Of a DNA stretch of 64,000 bases, positions 15,377 to 23,528 are shown in pieces; position 1 is the stretch's first letter; each line of letters starts with the position of its first letter. The position numbers and the translations under genes were made by a program. The stretch covers positions 310,001 to 374,000 of the forward strand of contig CAWCPR010000003.1 in assembly GCA_963797475.1 (NCBI GenBank), in the 5' to 3' direction. The notes beneath the pieces are model-generated. The model was not told the origin of the DNA. It saw only the letters and a list, made by a program, of their open reading frames with translations, and did not search any database. Source of the DNA: CAWCPR01 sp963797475. GTDB lineage: Bacteria; Chloroflexota; Anaerolineae; Anaerolineales; UBA4823.

Positions 15377-17656
15377 TCAATCTCCATGGACTACACTCTC
15401 ATCCGGGCCAAGCAGAACCTGGCGTTCTTTGCCTCCACCTTGGGATGGGCCGACCATCCCTAACGCTTCAAGCTCATCGATCAGGCGAGCCGCCCGTGGG
15501 TATCCAATCCGCAAGCGGCGCTGAAGCAATGAAGCGCTTGCCCGTTGGGTTTTGCGGACAATTTCCACCGCTTGCTGAACCAGGTCATCCTTGTCTGCCA
15601 GGAAAGCCTCTTTCTCGAGCATTTCTTCCCAGGGTGTTTTTTCGGCTTCTTCTCCCGCGGGGATTTCCTTCTGCCAGAAAGTGATCACACGCTCTATTTC
15701 CTGATCGGTCACCATGGCCCCTTGAGAACGGACCGGGGCAGAGGACTCAGGCTGTAAGAACAACATATCACCGCGTCCTAAGAGCAATTCGGCCCCCTGT
15801 CCATCCAGGATTACACGCGAATCGATTGAAGAAGCTACAGCAAAGGAGATACGCGCCGGAAAATTCGCCTTAATTAAACCTGTGACGACGTCGGTGCTTG
15901 GACGCTGTGTGGCGACTACGAGATGAATACCTGTTGCCCGAGCCATTTGGGCCAGGCGTACGAGATTGTGCTCGGTCTGGTCAGGCGCTGACATCATCAG
16001 GTCAGCCAGCTCATCGATCATCAAGACGATGCGCGCTAGAGGCTGCTCACCTTTGCGGCGGCGCACCTTGCGATTGTATGAATCAATATTCCGGGAGCGA
16101 GAAGCCTCCAATAATTTATAGCGCTGGTCCATCTCAGCCACCGTCCAACGCAAAACCGCCAGGATACGCTCCAGGTCGGTTTCCACCTTGCCCAACAGGT
16201 GAGGCAGGCCATTAAATCGCACCAGCTCAACCATTTTGGGATCTACCATCACCAGGCGGAGATCCTGCGGAGTGTTATTCATCACCAGGCAGGTCGTTAT
16301 TGCAGCGATGCAAACCGACTTGCCAGAACCGGTTGTACCGGCGATAAGCAGATGGGGCATACCAGCCAGATCGGCGACCACAGGTTGGCCTGAGACATCC
16401 CGGCCTAATCCGATTGCCAGCGGTGACCCAACCTTGTAAAAGGCCTCGGATTCAAGGATCGGCCGTAAGCGTACGACCGTCGAACGCGAATTGGGAACTT
16501 CAATACCGACATAAGGACGGCCCGGCACAGGCGCTTCGATGCGCAGTCGCTCCGCTGATAAAGCCAGGGCCAGATCGCGGGAGAGAGAAGCAATTTGCGC
16601 CACGCGAACCTTTTGGCGGTTGATATCGCCATCCGAGCCGGATTTTTCCTTTTCAACAAATCCCGGTTCGACAGCGAATTGGGTCACCGTTGGCCCAACG
16701 CGGAAACCAATCACTTTGGCGGGGATGCCGAATTCTGCCAGGGTCTTCTCTATTAACCCGGCGGTCAGGTTGATGTTGCGCTCATCCGGACGTTGGGACT
16801 GCTCGTTCACCAGCAGTTCCAGCGCAGGCAGTCGGTCATCGCGCGGCGGCGCGGTTCCTGTTTCTTCTACCTGCGGCTGGACGCGGAAATTCTTACGGAA
16901 TTGAGCCGGCAAGGACGAGCGTTTCTTTCTGGAATCAGTGGAAGAAAGGCTTTGCGCCTCCTGGCCTTGGATGGGAGCCTCGCTTACCGCGGGTCCAAGG
17001 CCGACGGTGATTTCTTGACCCAAAGAAACACCCGGAGATGTCCTTCTTGCCCAGGCAAGCAAAGTCCCTGAAAGACCGGTTCCAAAAATCAGGCTGGCCA
17101 AAAGCAACAAAGCAAAGAGAAATCCGCGCACGAAAAGCGCCGAAAGCCCGAATGGTTCCAAAAGAATCCGCGATAATTCTTCCAATCCCCAACCTATCGT
17201 CCCGCCATCCAGGCCGGCTTCCGCTTTTTCCAAGGATGCCCCGCCAATAACGGAGAGCAGCGCCAGAGATGAAAAGGCGCAGATCTCGAGGGCGATAACG
17301 TGGCCCCAATTAATGGAATACAGGCCAGGAGCGTGCCGGCGGCGGAGCATCCACAGCCCACAAAAACCGGTAGCGACGATAACCCAAACGCTGCCCCAGC
17401 CAAACCAAAGAGAGAGCTTATCTGCCCACCAGGAGAGTAAGAAGCCGCGCGTAAGCCCCGGAAGCGCCAGCGCTAACAAGGTCATAAATGCAAAAGCCAG
17501 GAGGGCAACGCCGCCGATATCCCAAATAAAACGCTCAAAGCGCGTCAATAGACGCATGGTCTTATCCAAAGGAGGCGGCTGCGAACCAGGCAGCGGGTTA
17601 GCGCCTGTACGCGAAGGCTGCGGGGAAGCCTGGTTATCCTTGGAACGCATACTCAT
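15377..17656 (-). CDS. ftsK: DNA translocase FtsK/SpoIIIE
   Basis: FtsK pumps chromosomal DNA through the closing septum. The 759-residue protein has four or five N-terminal transmembrane helices (to about residue 190), a rather short linker, and the alpha/beta motor with Walker A IAGTTGSGKSV near residue 437, Walker B IVLMIDELADLMM and ATQRPSTDVVTGLIKANFPARI. It ends with a C-terminal winged-helix gamma domain (about residues 690-750, RASASLLQRRLRIGYPRAARL) that would read KOPS-like polarity sequences. The complete gamma domain indicates dimer-resolution competence rather than a plasmid transfer protein. Two ATG codons at 17656 and 17650 are possible starts. It precedes the CDP-alcohol transferase gene by 111 bp. 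Confidence 0.95.
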   Translation of the reverse strand: MSMRSKDNQASPQPSRTGANPLPGSQPPPLDKTMRLLTRFERFIWDIGGVALLAFAFMTLLALALPGLTRGFLLSWWADKLSLWFGWGSVWVIVATGFCGLWMLRRRHAPGLYSINWGHVIALEICAFSSLALLSVIGGASLEKAEAGLDGGTIGWGLEELSRILLEPFGLSALFVRGFLFALLLLASLIFGTGLSGTLLAWARRTSPGVSLGQEITVGLGPAVSEAPIQGQEAQSLSSTDSRKKRSSLPAQFRKNFRVQPQVEETGTAPPRDDRLPALELLVNEQSQRPDERNINLTAGLIEKTLAEFGIPAKVIGFRVGPTVTQFAVEPGFVEKEKSGSDGDINRQKVRVAQIASLSRDLALALSAERLRIEAPVPGRPYVGIEVPNSRSTVVRLRPILESEAFYKVGSPLAIGLGRDVSGQPVVADLAGMPHLLIAGTTGSGKSVCIAAITTCLVMNNTPQDLRLVMVDPKMVELVRFNGLPHLLGKVETDLERILAVLRWTVAEMDQRYKLLEASRSRNIDSYNRKVRRRKGEQPLARIVLMIDELADLMMSAPDQTEHNLVRLAQMARATGIHLVVATQRPSTDVVTGLIKANFPARISFAVASSIDSRVILDGQGAELLLGRGDMLFLQPESSAPVRSQGAMVTDQEIERVITFWQKEIPAGEEAEKTPWEEMLEKEAFLADKDDLVQQAVEIVRKTQRASASLLQRRLRIGYPRAARLIDELEALGMVGPSQGGGKERQVLLGPDESVVHGD

Positions 17657-17750
17657 TATTTTTTCCGAGACCGGCTGACGGAGGCCTATCCAACTTAAGC
17701 CGCTAATCGCTAAACAAAGAAATCCCTTCTGGCAATATTCAATTGACGGC

Positions 17751-17822
17751 TCAAAAGAGCTTGGCTCTAAAGAGCGGGCTCAAGAGAGCCGGGCTCCAGA
17801 GAGCCGGGCTCTCTGCGAGAGG
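17751..17822 (-). repeat. Tandem 14-15-bp palindromic repeat at the end of the EamA gene
   Basis: About four imperfect copies of a unit close to GAGCCCGGCTCTCTN run in tandem. Each unit contains an inverted repeat (GAGCC-C-GGCTC). In the restored EamA frame the repeat encodes a short Glu-Pro-Gly-Ser-Leu tail and then a stop, and the repeat continues past it. It could fold into several small hairpins. Confidence 0.6.
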
Positions 17823-18736
17823 CCAGGTAAATCCCGGCCAAAATAAGTATAGCACCAATTAATTTCAACACCGTGGGCGTCTCTTTTAGAATTAAAATAA
17901 GCCAGAATCGTTGAACCCACCGGCTCACCCAAGAGCGAGATTGAAACAAACGCGGCTGTTGCATAACGCAGCGCCCAGTTAAATGTGGAGTGGCCCAGCA
18001 ATTGTGGGATGATCGCAAGGAGGACGAACCAAAGGTAGGCCAGCCGTGGATATCCACTGAAGGATTGCCGTGCGCCTATTGTAAAAACAACCAGGGCGAC
18101 AGCGGCCATGCCATATACGACGAAAATATAAGGGATTAAAGACATCTTTCCGCGCAATCTACGACCGATCAACAGATAAGCGGCGGCCATCACCGAGCCG
18201 GCTACTGCTAGAAGATCGCCGAAGAAAGCCTGCCCTTTCAGGATGTCCGCAAAGGCCGGGCAAACCAATCTCGCGCCCGACCAGTTGCAGGAATCGCTTA
18301 ACCCGACGATGATCCCTCCGATCAATGCTGTTCCCATTCCAATCAAGATGGGCCGCGTCAATGGCTCTTTAATCGTAAAGGGTGATAGAAGCGCGACCCA
18401 TAGCGGAGTAGTCGTTACCAGAACGACGGAGCTCGCAACCGTCGTATACTCCAGAGAAGTGATCCAGGTGGCAAAATGGAGGGCCAGAAAAAAACCGGAA
18501 AACAGGGCTAATAAAAGCTCTCGCCCACTCAGCGACCTCAATTCCGACCGGTAGCGGATCAGGGCCATGGGAGCGAGCAACAGGCTGGCGATGGAAAGAC
18601 GGTATGCCGATATGACTAAAGACGGGGCGTAAACCTGGGCGTAACGAACAAAAATTGCCGCTGTGGAGACAGCCAGAATGCCGAATGTCAATCCGGCTAT
18701 CGGCGGTACGGTGGGAGGGCGTTGCGCATTGTTCAT
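17780..18736 (-). CDS. EamA/DMT-family transporter, 3' end frameshifted
   Basis: The protein is a ten-helix drug/metabolite exporter of the EamA (RhaT/YdcZ-like) superfamily. Two EamA halves are visible, the second ending in AAFVSISLLGEPVGSTILAY. At that point the frame departs from the family. The expected continuation LILKETPTVLKLIGAILILA, the last transmembrane helix, lies in the neighbouring frame and ends at 17767. Deleting one base from the AAAA run at 17894-17897 (TTTT on the coding strand) joins the two perfectly. The gene as read thus has a wrong C-terminus; restored, it would run 17767-18736. GGAAGAAT precedes the ATG. The substrate cannot be predicted. Confidence 0.85.
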   Translation of the reverse strand: MNNAQRPPTVPPIAGLTFGILAVSTAAIFVRYAQVYAPSLVISAYRLSIASLLLAPMALIRYRSELRSLSGRELLLALFSGFFLALHFATWITSLEYTTVASSVVLVTTTPLWVALLSPFTIKEPLTRPILIGMGTALIGGIIVGLSDSCNWSGARLVCPAFADILKGQAFFGDLLAVAGSVMAAAYLLIGRRLRGKMSLIPYIFVVYGMAAVALVVFTIGARQSFSGYPRLAYLWFVLLAIIPQLLGHSTFNWALRYATAAFVSISLLGEPVGSTILAYFNSKRDAHGVEINWCYTYFGRDLPGLSQRARLSGARLS

Positions 18737-18786
18737 ATTCTTCCGGAAAATGCTTGAATGAAAAGAGATTGAAATCTCCGCAAAGC

Positions 18787-19101
18787 TTATTCGTGTGCTT
18801 GTAGTTCGGGTTTCCGGATATGCCAGATTACTTTACCAAGGATCACACCTTTTTCAACAGCGCCAAATTGGCGACTGTCGACACTGCGCTCGTGGCTGCC
18901 AACCACAAAAAACTCGTTTCCGCTCGCCAGTACCTGTTCAATTTTCTTGATCATGATCCCAAATACCGGGTGGTTAAAAACCACCACATCCCCAACCCGG
19001 TAGGAATTTAAGAAAAAGGGGATTTTGGCGATTAAGACAAAATCCCCTTCCTCATAATCAGGAACCAGACTGCTGCCTGATACTTTGATCAAGCGGATCA
19101 T
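18787..19101 (-). CDS. SodX-like S26-family maturation peptidase for Ni-superoxide dismutase
   Basis: This 104-residue signal-peptidase-I-fold protein is expected to remove the N-terminal leader of Ni-SOD so that the Ni-binding His becomes residue 1. The catalytic Ser is in VSGSSLVPDY (Ser11, the S-x-x-P box), and the general-base Lys is in GIMIKKIEQV near residue 53. GSHERSVDSRQFG is the conserved S26 box with the Ser-Asp-Ser turn. No clear transmembrane anchor is present, as is usual for the short SodX type. Its ATG overlaps the sodN stop codon (ATGA), which strongly supports the functional pairing. The start is therefore secure. Confidence 0.88.
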   Translation of the reverse strand: MIRLIKVSGSSLVPDYEEGDFVLIAKIPFFLNSYRVGDVVVFNHPVFGIMIKKIEQVLASGNEFFVVGSHERSVDSRQFGAVEKGVILGKVIWHIRKPELQAHE

Positions 19102-19601
19102 TTAAGATCTGGATACACCATCTCGAGTGGAGGGTTATATGGGGCTTTGGCGCGCTTAATAGCGATGCCTTTTGTATCCCAGAAAATTTCAGCGAACTGG
19201 TTTACAGCTTCAACCAATTGAACAGCCGTCTCACGATCGGCAGTTTGGCGGCTCTTTGAGCCTAACTGCATGATCCGGTGAACCAGACCGTGCAGATCGG
19301 GATGCTTTTCAATATGTTGAGCTTTAATATAATCGCCCCAAATCACGCGGATCTCGTGCTTGGTCTTCTCAGCGTGTTCTTCCTTCACTTCAACGTAGCG
19401 CGCCATTGTATTGTGGTATTCCACATCATGATCGGAATGTGTTTTTTGAAAGTCGCTCATTAAATCGACCATGCGCACCACGGTCAATGCAGCGATTTGG
19501 GCTGTTATCGGGTCATAGATTCCGCAAGGGATATCACAATGTGCTTTGGCCTCGGTAAACTTAACCCGCTTATCCAATGCTTGAACGAGCTCGTAAATCA
19601 T
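19098..19601 (-). CDS. sodN: Nickel superoxide dismutase precursor
   Basis: The enzyme disproportionates superoxide with a Ni centre bound by the N-terminal 'nickel hook'. The 167-residue precursor has a 20-residue leader ending AKA, followed by HCDIPCGIYDP. After cleavage this gives His1, Cys2, Cys6 and Tyr9, the exact ligand set of Streptomyces Ni-SOD. The helical remainder (YHNTMARYVEVKEEHAE, IWGDYIKAQHIEKHPDLHGLVHRIMQLGSKSRQT) fits the four-helix bundle. An earlier frame-open start at 19640 is rejected because AGGAGG lies five bases before ATG 19601. A sigma-70-type promoter lies at 19686-19714. It is co-translated with its protease. Confidence 0.95.
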   Translation of the reverse strand: MIYELVQALDKRVKFTEAKAHCDIPCGIYDPITAQIAALTVVRMVDLMSDFQKTHSDHDVEYHNTMARYVEVKEEHAEKTKHEIRVIWGDYIKAQHIEKHPDLHGLVHRIMQLGSKSRQTADRETAVQLVEAVNQFAEIFWDTKGIAIKRAKAPYNPPLEMVYPDLK

Positions 19602-19679
19602 AATTTCCTCCTCTTTTATAGATTTAGGTTGTGAGATCATTCGGTAGGATTCCCACCTGCCGAGACGGCTTCACCGTCA
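19602..19679 (-). promoter_or_regulatory. Structured 5' untranslated region of sodN
   Basis: The predicted transcript has a ~78-nt leader containing the hairpin GACGG-TGAAG-CCGTC and a second imperfect stem (CGG-AGG / CCT-CCG) before AGGAGG. No known riboswitch is recognised. Regulation by nickel or by a repressor is possible but not shown. Confidence 0.3.
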
Positions 19680-19685
19680 GAAATG

Positions 19686-19714
19686 ATCATACTGATAAAG
19701 ACAGAGATTGTCAA
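19686..19714 (-). promoter_or_regulatory. Promoter of sodN-sodX
   Basis: On the minus strand TTGACA (19714-19709), a 17-base spacer and TATGAT (19691-19686) form a near-consensus housekeeping promoter. The start site would be near 19679. Confidence 0.8.
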
Positions 19715-19830
19715 GATAAGATGAAGGCGCGGGCCAAATCGGGCAGTTTACCGCATAAAACCTGGCACTTGCACAGCCCACTCAGCGCGCAACGCTGTTT
19801 GAAGGAAAATTCACATAGGAAGGCTTTTGC

Positions 19831-19859
19831 TTGACAAAGGGAAAGGGGGAGGCTAAAAT
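19831..19859 (+). promoter_or_regulatory. Promoter of the ferredoxin gene
   Basis: TTGACA (19831-19836), a purine-rich 17-base spacer and TAAAAT (19854-19859) form a near-consensus promoter, divergent from the sodN promoter with ~115 bp between the -35 boxes. Confidence 0.8.
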
Positions 19860-19953
19860 CTTTGATATCTGAATTCTGGCTGCCCTTTGGCAAAAACGGA
19901 GTAAAAGGCAACATCTGGATAACAAAACTCTTTCCGCAGGAGGAATTTTTCTA

Positions 19954-20352
19954 ATGACACATATAATTACCGGTCTTTGTTTACGCGATTCAGGTTGCGT
20001 GGATGTTTGTCCAGTCGAGTGCATTGTTCCGGGGAAACCCCAGGAAGAATGGCCCTGGTATTACATCGATCCAGACACCTGCATCGACTGCGGGGCTTGC
20101 ATTCCCGAGTGCCCGTTTGAAGCGATCTTTCCAGAAGATGAAGTGCCAGAAGGTTACACCGCTCGCGGCGGCGAATTTCTCAGCCGCGTGGGCCTTACAG
20201 GCCATTGGGAAGGTGAGAACCATCACGGCGAGAAAGTCGTCCTCGACACAGTTCGAGAACTGCAGGCCGGTGAAGTGGTCGACCTGACAGAAGACAATCA
20301 GCCAAACTACGATTATTTCACCAGCGGCCCAGGTTACAGCGCGTTAGATTGA
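19954..20352 (+). CDS. Ferredoxin family protein with two Fe-S cluster motifs
   Basis: This 132-residue electron carrier has an N-terminal bacterial ferredoxin fold of ~70 residues. The first Cys group is GLCLRDSGCVDVCPVECI and the second is CIDCGACIPECPFEAI, which together resemble FdxA-type 7Fe/8Fe ferredoxins. The tail of ~60 residues (ARGGEFLSRVGLTGHWEGEN, VRELQAGEVVDL) is an addition I cannot assign. AGGAGG lies eight bases before the ATG. It has its own promoter and a strong terminator, so it is monocistronic. Co-location with Ni-SOD hints at a role under oxidative or micro-oxic conditions, but that is inference. Confidence 0.9.
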   Translation: MTHIITGLCLRDSGCVDVCPVECIVPGKPQEEWPWYYIDPDTCIDCGACIPECPFEAIFPEDEVPEGYTARGGEFLSRVGLTGHWEGENHHGEKVVLDTVRELQAGEVVDLTEDNQPNYDYFTSGPGYSALD

Positions 20353-20363
20353 TCGATTATGCT

Positions 20364-20396
20364 AAAAAAAGAGGAAGCAGAACGCTTCCTCTTTTT
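20364..20396. terminator. Bidirectional Rho-independent terminator
   Basis: GAGGAAGC (20371-20378) and GCTTCCTC (20384-20391) form a perfect 8-bp stem with a 5-base loop. It is flanked by seven A on the left and five T on the right, so it can serve the ferredoxin gene and, in the other direction, the lipoprotein gene. Confidence 0.85.
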
Positions 20397-20472
20397 GCAT
20401 TCCATTAAAACTTGAAATACATTCCATCTGCAAACCTTCTTAACTGGCCGGCAGATCATTTGACAAGCATTT

Positions 20473-21336
20473 TCACTTGGTCAGCAAATCCATGCTGCCA
20501 GCGCCTATTTTGACATTGATCGACAGAGAATGGCCGCTGCCAGACAACGTGTAGTTATTGCCAGATTTCGACCAACCTCCGGATGGATTCACGTTGGAAA
20601 TGCTGCCATCGAACACAACCGTAGCGTTGACGCCTTGAGGGACCGTTATTTCCAGGTGACTGACACCCAACTCGATGCTGACATTAGCATCCCGCTGAAA
20701 ATCCCCCGAAAAATCAAGGCTGTAATTTCCGGCGCCGCTATGGAAATCCATGGATTGGAAATTGGCATTTCCCAGTCCGCTGAGATGGATGTTTGATGCA
20801 CCGGTTTCGTAGTGCAGGGTCGTCATCTCAACCAGATTCTGCTCAGAGAAATTCAATTCCACATCTGAAGCGCCATCACCAATATCCAGAGAAGTCAGGG
20901 AAAGACCGCCTAATTCGAAGCGACCCTTATAGGCGCCAGCCTTGATATGCAAATCCATGGGCATATCGCCGAGTTTCAAGTCCCAGGTGTTTTTTACATT
21001 ATCACTGAAACTGGGAATCCCTTTAATATTTAGATCACCCGTCTCTACACGGATGGTATTCCCACTGGTGGATGTCTTGGGCTTAAGCTCGGGGACATTG
21101 TAAGTCGCCGTGCCTTCCAGCAGGGCTGTTTCGGCGCCAGGGGCCAGGTTAAGCTCCCCGTAGCCGAATTCAAGGGTTACATCGGCATTGGACGCATCTG
21201 GCATGGGTAAAGAGATCTCATCCGTTTGAGTTGGACCGGTATTTATTTTTGTGACAGGAAGGTTGATCGAAACATTGCAGGCCATTCCGGCGAAAAGCAA
21301 AACGAATATGGCGAGAAGTAAGGGTTTTCTTATCAT
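20473..21336 (-). CDS. Lipoprotein with toast-rack/DUF4097-like beta-solenoid domain
   Basis: The 287-residue protein starts with a lipoprotein signal peptide (MIRKPLLLAIFVLLFAGMAC; the lipobox Cys is residue 20), so it is lipidated by Lgt and faces outward. The rest is rich in repeated beta strands with GxGxxxLxL and GASxVxLxF patterns (FGYGELNLAPGAE, IGDGASDVELNFSE, ETGASNIHLSGLGNANFQ). These are like the toast-rack/LiaF-DUF4097 right-handed beta structures often found in envelope-stress or anti-sigma contexts. No enzyme motif is seen. GGAGG lies nine bases before the ATG. Function unknown; it shares a terminator with the ferredoxin gene. Confidence 0.75.
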   Translation of the reverse strand: MIRKPLLLAIFVLLFAGMACNVSINLPVTKINTGPTQTDEISLPMPDASNADVTLEFGYGELNLAPGAETALLEGTATYNVPELKPKTSTSGNTIRVETGDLNIKGIPSFSDNVKNTWDLKLGDMPMDLHIKAGAYKGRFELGGLSLTSLDIGDGASDVELNFSEQNLVEMTTLHYETGASNIHLSGLGNANFQSMDFHSGAGNYSLDFSGDFQRDANVSIELGVSHLEITVPQGVNATVVFDGSISNVNPSGGWSKSGNNYTLSGSGHSLSINVKIGAGSMDLLTK

Positions 21337-21476
21337 GAGTTACATCCTCCAGCTTGTATAAGCAGATTATTAGAAATTGAACCTGATGTGCATACTGATA
21401 TACGCCAGGAGATTCATAAAGTCGCGCCAAAGTTCGTTTTTAGATTTTAGAGCGAAGATCAGGGGTTTGGAGCCCG

Positions 21477-23240
21477 TTATGGTCCAGCCTGCAATTCGAT
21501 CTCCCCAGTCGTGCAAGGCAGGAAAAGGGCTGAAGGATGTTCGCGATCATGATACAGGCATTGGTGGGCAATTTTCATGCGGCTCCCGCTGGCAAGCGGT
21601 TCTCCGCTGCCCAGATTACGATTCCAGCGTGGATGTGCGCCGCTCGAAACCTGTAATCGGATTGCGTGCCCGGATCGAAACTGGTAGGCGGTTGGCCAAA
21701 GGTCGATTTCGATCCGAATACTGCCATCCGGTTGAGGCAGCCCGCTGCCAGGCAAGATACGGGAGAAGCCATCGCACACGTTGATCGAACGCCCGTCCGG
21801 GTAGACGTCGCATAATCGTCCAAAGAAATCAGTATTTTCCAGGTCCGAGCGGACGTATAAAACCAGATTGCCAGGCCCCATGACTTCCACATCCCTGGCA
21901 AGAGCATCAGTCGTAAATGTCAAAACATCCGGACGCGCTTCCAGCTTACGATTGTCCTGTGGCCCGCCACCTGGACTCATCAAAGGACCGCCAACCGAAG
22001 GGGTTGGGTGGGCAGGATCGTAAACATAAGTGTCATATGTGTCGGCCTGCGCCTCACCTGATGAAAGCCGGCCGCCGTTGCGACCCTCCCCTTGCAGGGT
22101 CAAGGATCGGTCCTGCGTGGCCGGAGGCCAGCTTTCCATCTCGCGCCATTCATTCACCCCCATCACATGAATACGAACTGGCAGCTTGCGCAACAGGCGG
22201 CGGTCGCCTTTTAAAATCGAATCGAACCAGATAATTCCCTGGCGCAAGGTCTCCAGGGTACATTCCCGATCCAGGTGGTGCCAGGGACCGATGGTCAGGT
22301 ACGGTCCGTGACCACTGGCATACAGCCTCGAGTAATCAGAAATCGTCTCACGCAAGAAAATGTCATACCACCCTGAAACCAGATGGGCTGAGGCGGTAAT
22401 TTCGGGAAGCACCTGGCTTTGATCCAGTTCCTGCCAGTATGGGTCTTCCAGGTTTGGATGAGCCAGCCAATCCTGGTAAAACGATACCGGATGCCCAACT
22501 AGGGTTTGATCGGCGCTTTTCAGAGGCAAGTGACCAAAGGCGCGCGCCAGAATGCGCTCTTCGATGGCTGGGAACAAGCGAGCCCATCCGCGCACACGAC
22601 CAAATTTTCCGCGTGCGTTCAAGGAGTCCAATTGCAAGATCCAGCGGAAGAGCATGTCCAGAGCAAGAGCGCCATCATGAAATCCAGCAATAGGGAGCTG
22701 GGTTCCTGTAATTCCAGGCACCAGCGCTTTGAGGAAAAGCGGAGCCTGACCGGCGACAGCCCATTGGATATAGCCGACATAACTCTGCCCCCACATGCCT
22801 AAAACGCCGTTGAACCAGGATTGTTTTCCGATCCAATCCAAGGTGGCGCGTCCATCCCTGGATTCATACTCAAAAGGCTTAAAGTCCCCACCCGATTCAA
22901 ACCGGCCGCGCACATCCTGAACGATGACATTGTAGCCGCGCTCGGCGAAGCGTTGGGCGATGAAATTCGGAAGCAAGCCGCTTACCCCCACCGTTCGCCC
23001 ACGCCCGTATGGGGTCCGAATCAAAATCGTGGGGAACAACCGCTGAGCTTTAGGGCGGTAAAAGTCGGCTACCAATACCACCCCATCCGGCATGGTCAAA
23101 GGTAAGCCGCGCACAACCGTCACTTCATGGCGCGCCGGCCGCAGACCCAACAAGCGCCCGAATAACTGCCGGCGGAAACGATAAAGAAAAAGCCCGACCG
23201 CGCCTAACCCCAGTACGCTCAGGGTCGTCTTTCTCCGCAT
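21477..23240 (-). CDS. CocE/NonD-family alpha/beta hydrolase
   Basis: The 587-residue protein matches the X-Pro dipeptidyl-peptidase S15/CocE superfamily, which hydrolyses esters, amides or acylated compounds. The N-terminal hydrophobic/basic segment (LSVLGLGAVGLFLYRFRR) may anchor it to the membrane. RTPYGRG, IVQDVRGRFESGG and GMWGQSYVGYIQW (nucleophile elbow G-x-S-Y-x-G) are classic. The acid lies in SGWYDIFLRET and the His in GPWHH. The C-terminal jelly-roll (VMGVNEWREMESWPP, LVLYVRSDLENTDFFGRL, SGSRMKIAHQCLYHD) is complete. The frame is open up to 23492, but AGGGG before ATG 23240 and family alignment favour the shorter start. Substrate unknown. Confidence 0.9.
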   Translation of the reverse strand: MRRKTTLSVLGLGAVGLFLYRFRRQLFGRLLGLRPARHEVTVVRGLPLTMPDGVVLVADFYRPKAQRLFPTILIRTPYGRGRTVGVSGLLPNFIAQRFAERGYNVIVQDVRGRFESGGDFKPFEYESRDGRATLDWIGKQSWFNGVLGMWGQSYVGYIQWAVAGQAPLFLKALVPGITGTQLPIAGFHDGALALDMLFRWILQLDSLNARGKFGRVRGWARLFPAIEERILARAFGHLPLKSADQTLVGHPVSFYQDWLAHPNLEDPYWQELDQSQVLPEITASAHLVSGWYDIFLRETISDYSRLYASGHGPYLTIGPWHHLDRECTLETLRQGIIWFDSILKGDRRLLRKLPVRIHVMGVNEWREMESWPPATQDRSLTLQGEGRNGGRLSSGEAQADTYDTYVYDPAHPTPSVGGPLMSPGGGPQDNRKLEARPDVLTFTTDALARDVEVMGPGNLVLYVRSDLENTDFFGRLCDVYPDGRSINVCDGFSRILPGSGLPQPDGSIRIEIDLWPTAYQFRSGHAIRLQVSSGAHPRWNRNLGSGEPLASGSRMKIAHQCLYHDREHPSALFLPCTTGEIELQAGP

Positions 23241-23335
23241 TACTTTTCCCCTACCATAATTGGATCGCTCATTTCTAAAGTATCTCACAGGTAAGTTTGC
23301 GCGGCAAGCTATAAAACGGCTCTTTGGGATTTTCT

Positions 23336-23487
23336 GGGATAGGGGCAGGATTTGGGGGTGTGAGCGTGCGTACGCACGCTCACACCCCCAAATCCGGGGT
23401 TCACCACAGCGATTCCTAGAGACCCTATAAAACTCACCTTGCATTCCCAGAATAATTGGGGCAAAATAAGGGACAGGGGCAGGATCT
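23336..23487. mobile_element. Possible small non-coding mobile element with end repeats
   Basis: The 18-base sequence GGGAYAGGGGCAGGATYT occurs at 23336-23353 and again at 23470-23487 as a direct repeat with two differences. Between the copies lie a perfect 48-nt palindrome and ~75 bp of unique sequence. The layout recalls REP/RAYT- or MITE-type elements, but no transposase is present and the assignment is tentative. Confidence 0.4.
23348..23395. repeat. Perfect 48-nt palindrome
   Basis: Each base from 23348 to 23371 pairs with its partner from 23395 to 23372, giving 24-bp arms without a loop. The centre is GCGTGCGTACGCACGC and the outer arms carry GGGGGTGTGA / TCACACCCCC. It lies between the CocE gene start and the 23529 gene. 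Confidence 0.95.
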
Positions 23488-23528
23488 AACAAAACCGACG
23501 AAAGGCGTGTATTTTAAGGAGAAATGTC

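Noticed and set aside
15377..17678. Several antisense frames of 60-120 codons across ftsK
   Set aside because: No RBS, no family match, and they mirror the codon bias of ftsK.
22390..22900. Short frames opposite the CocE-like gene
   Set aside because: Composition explained by the hydrolase gene on the other strand.
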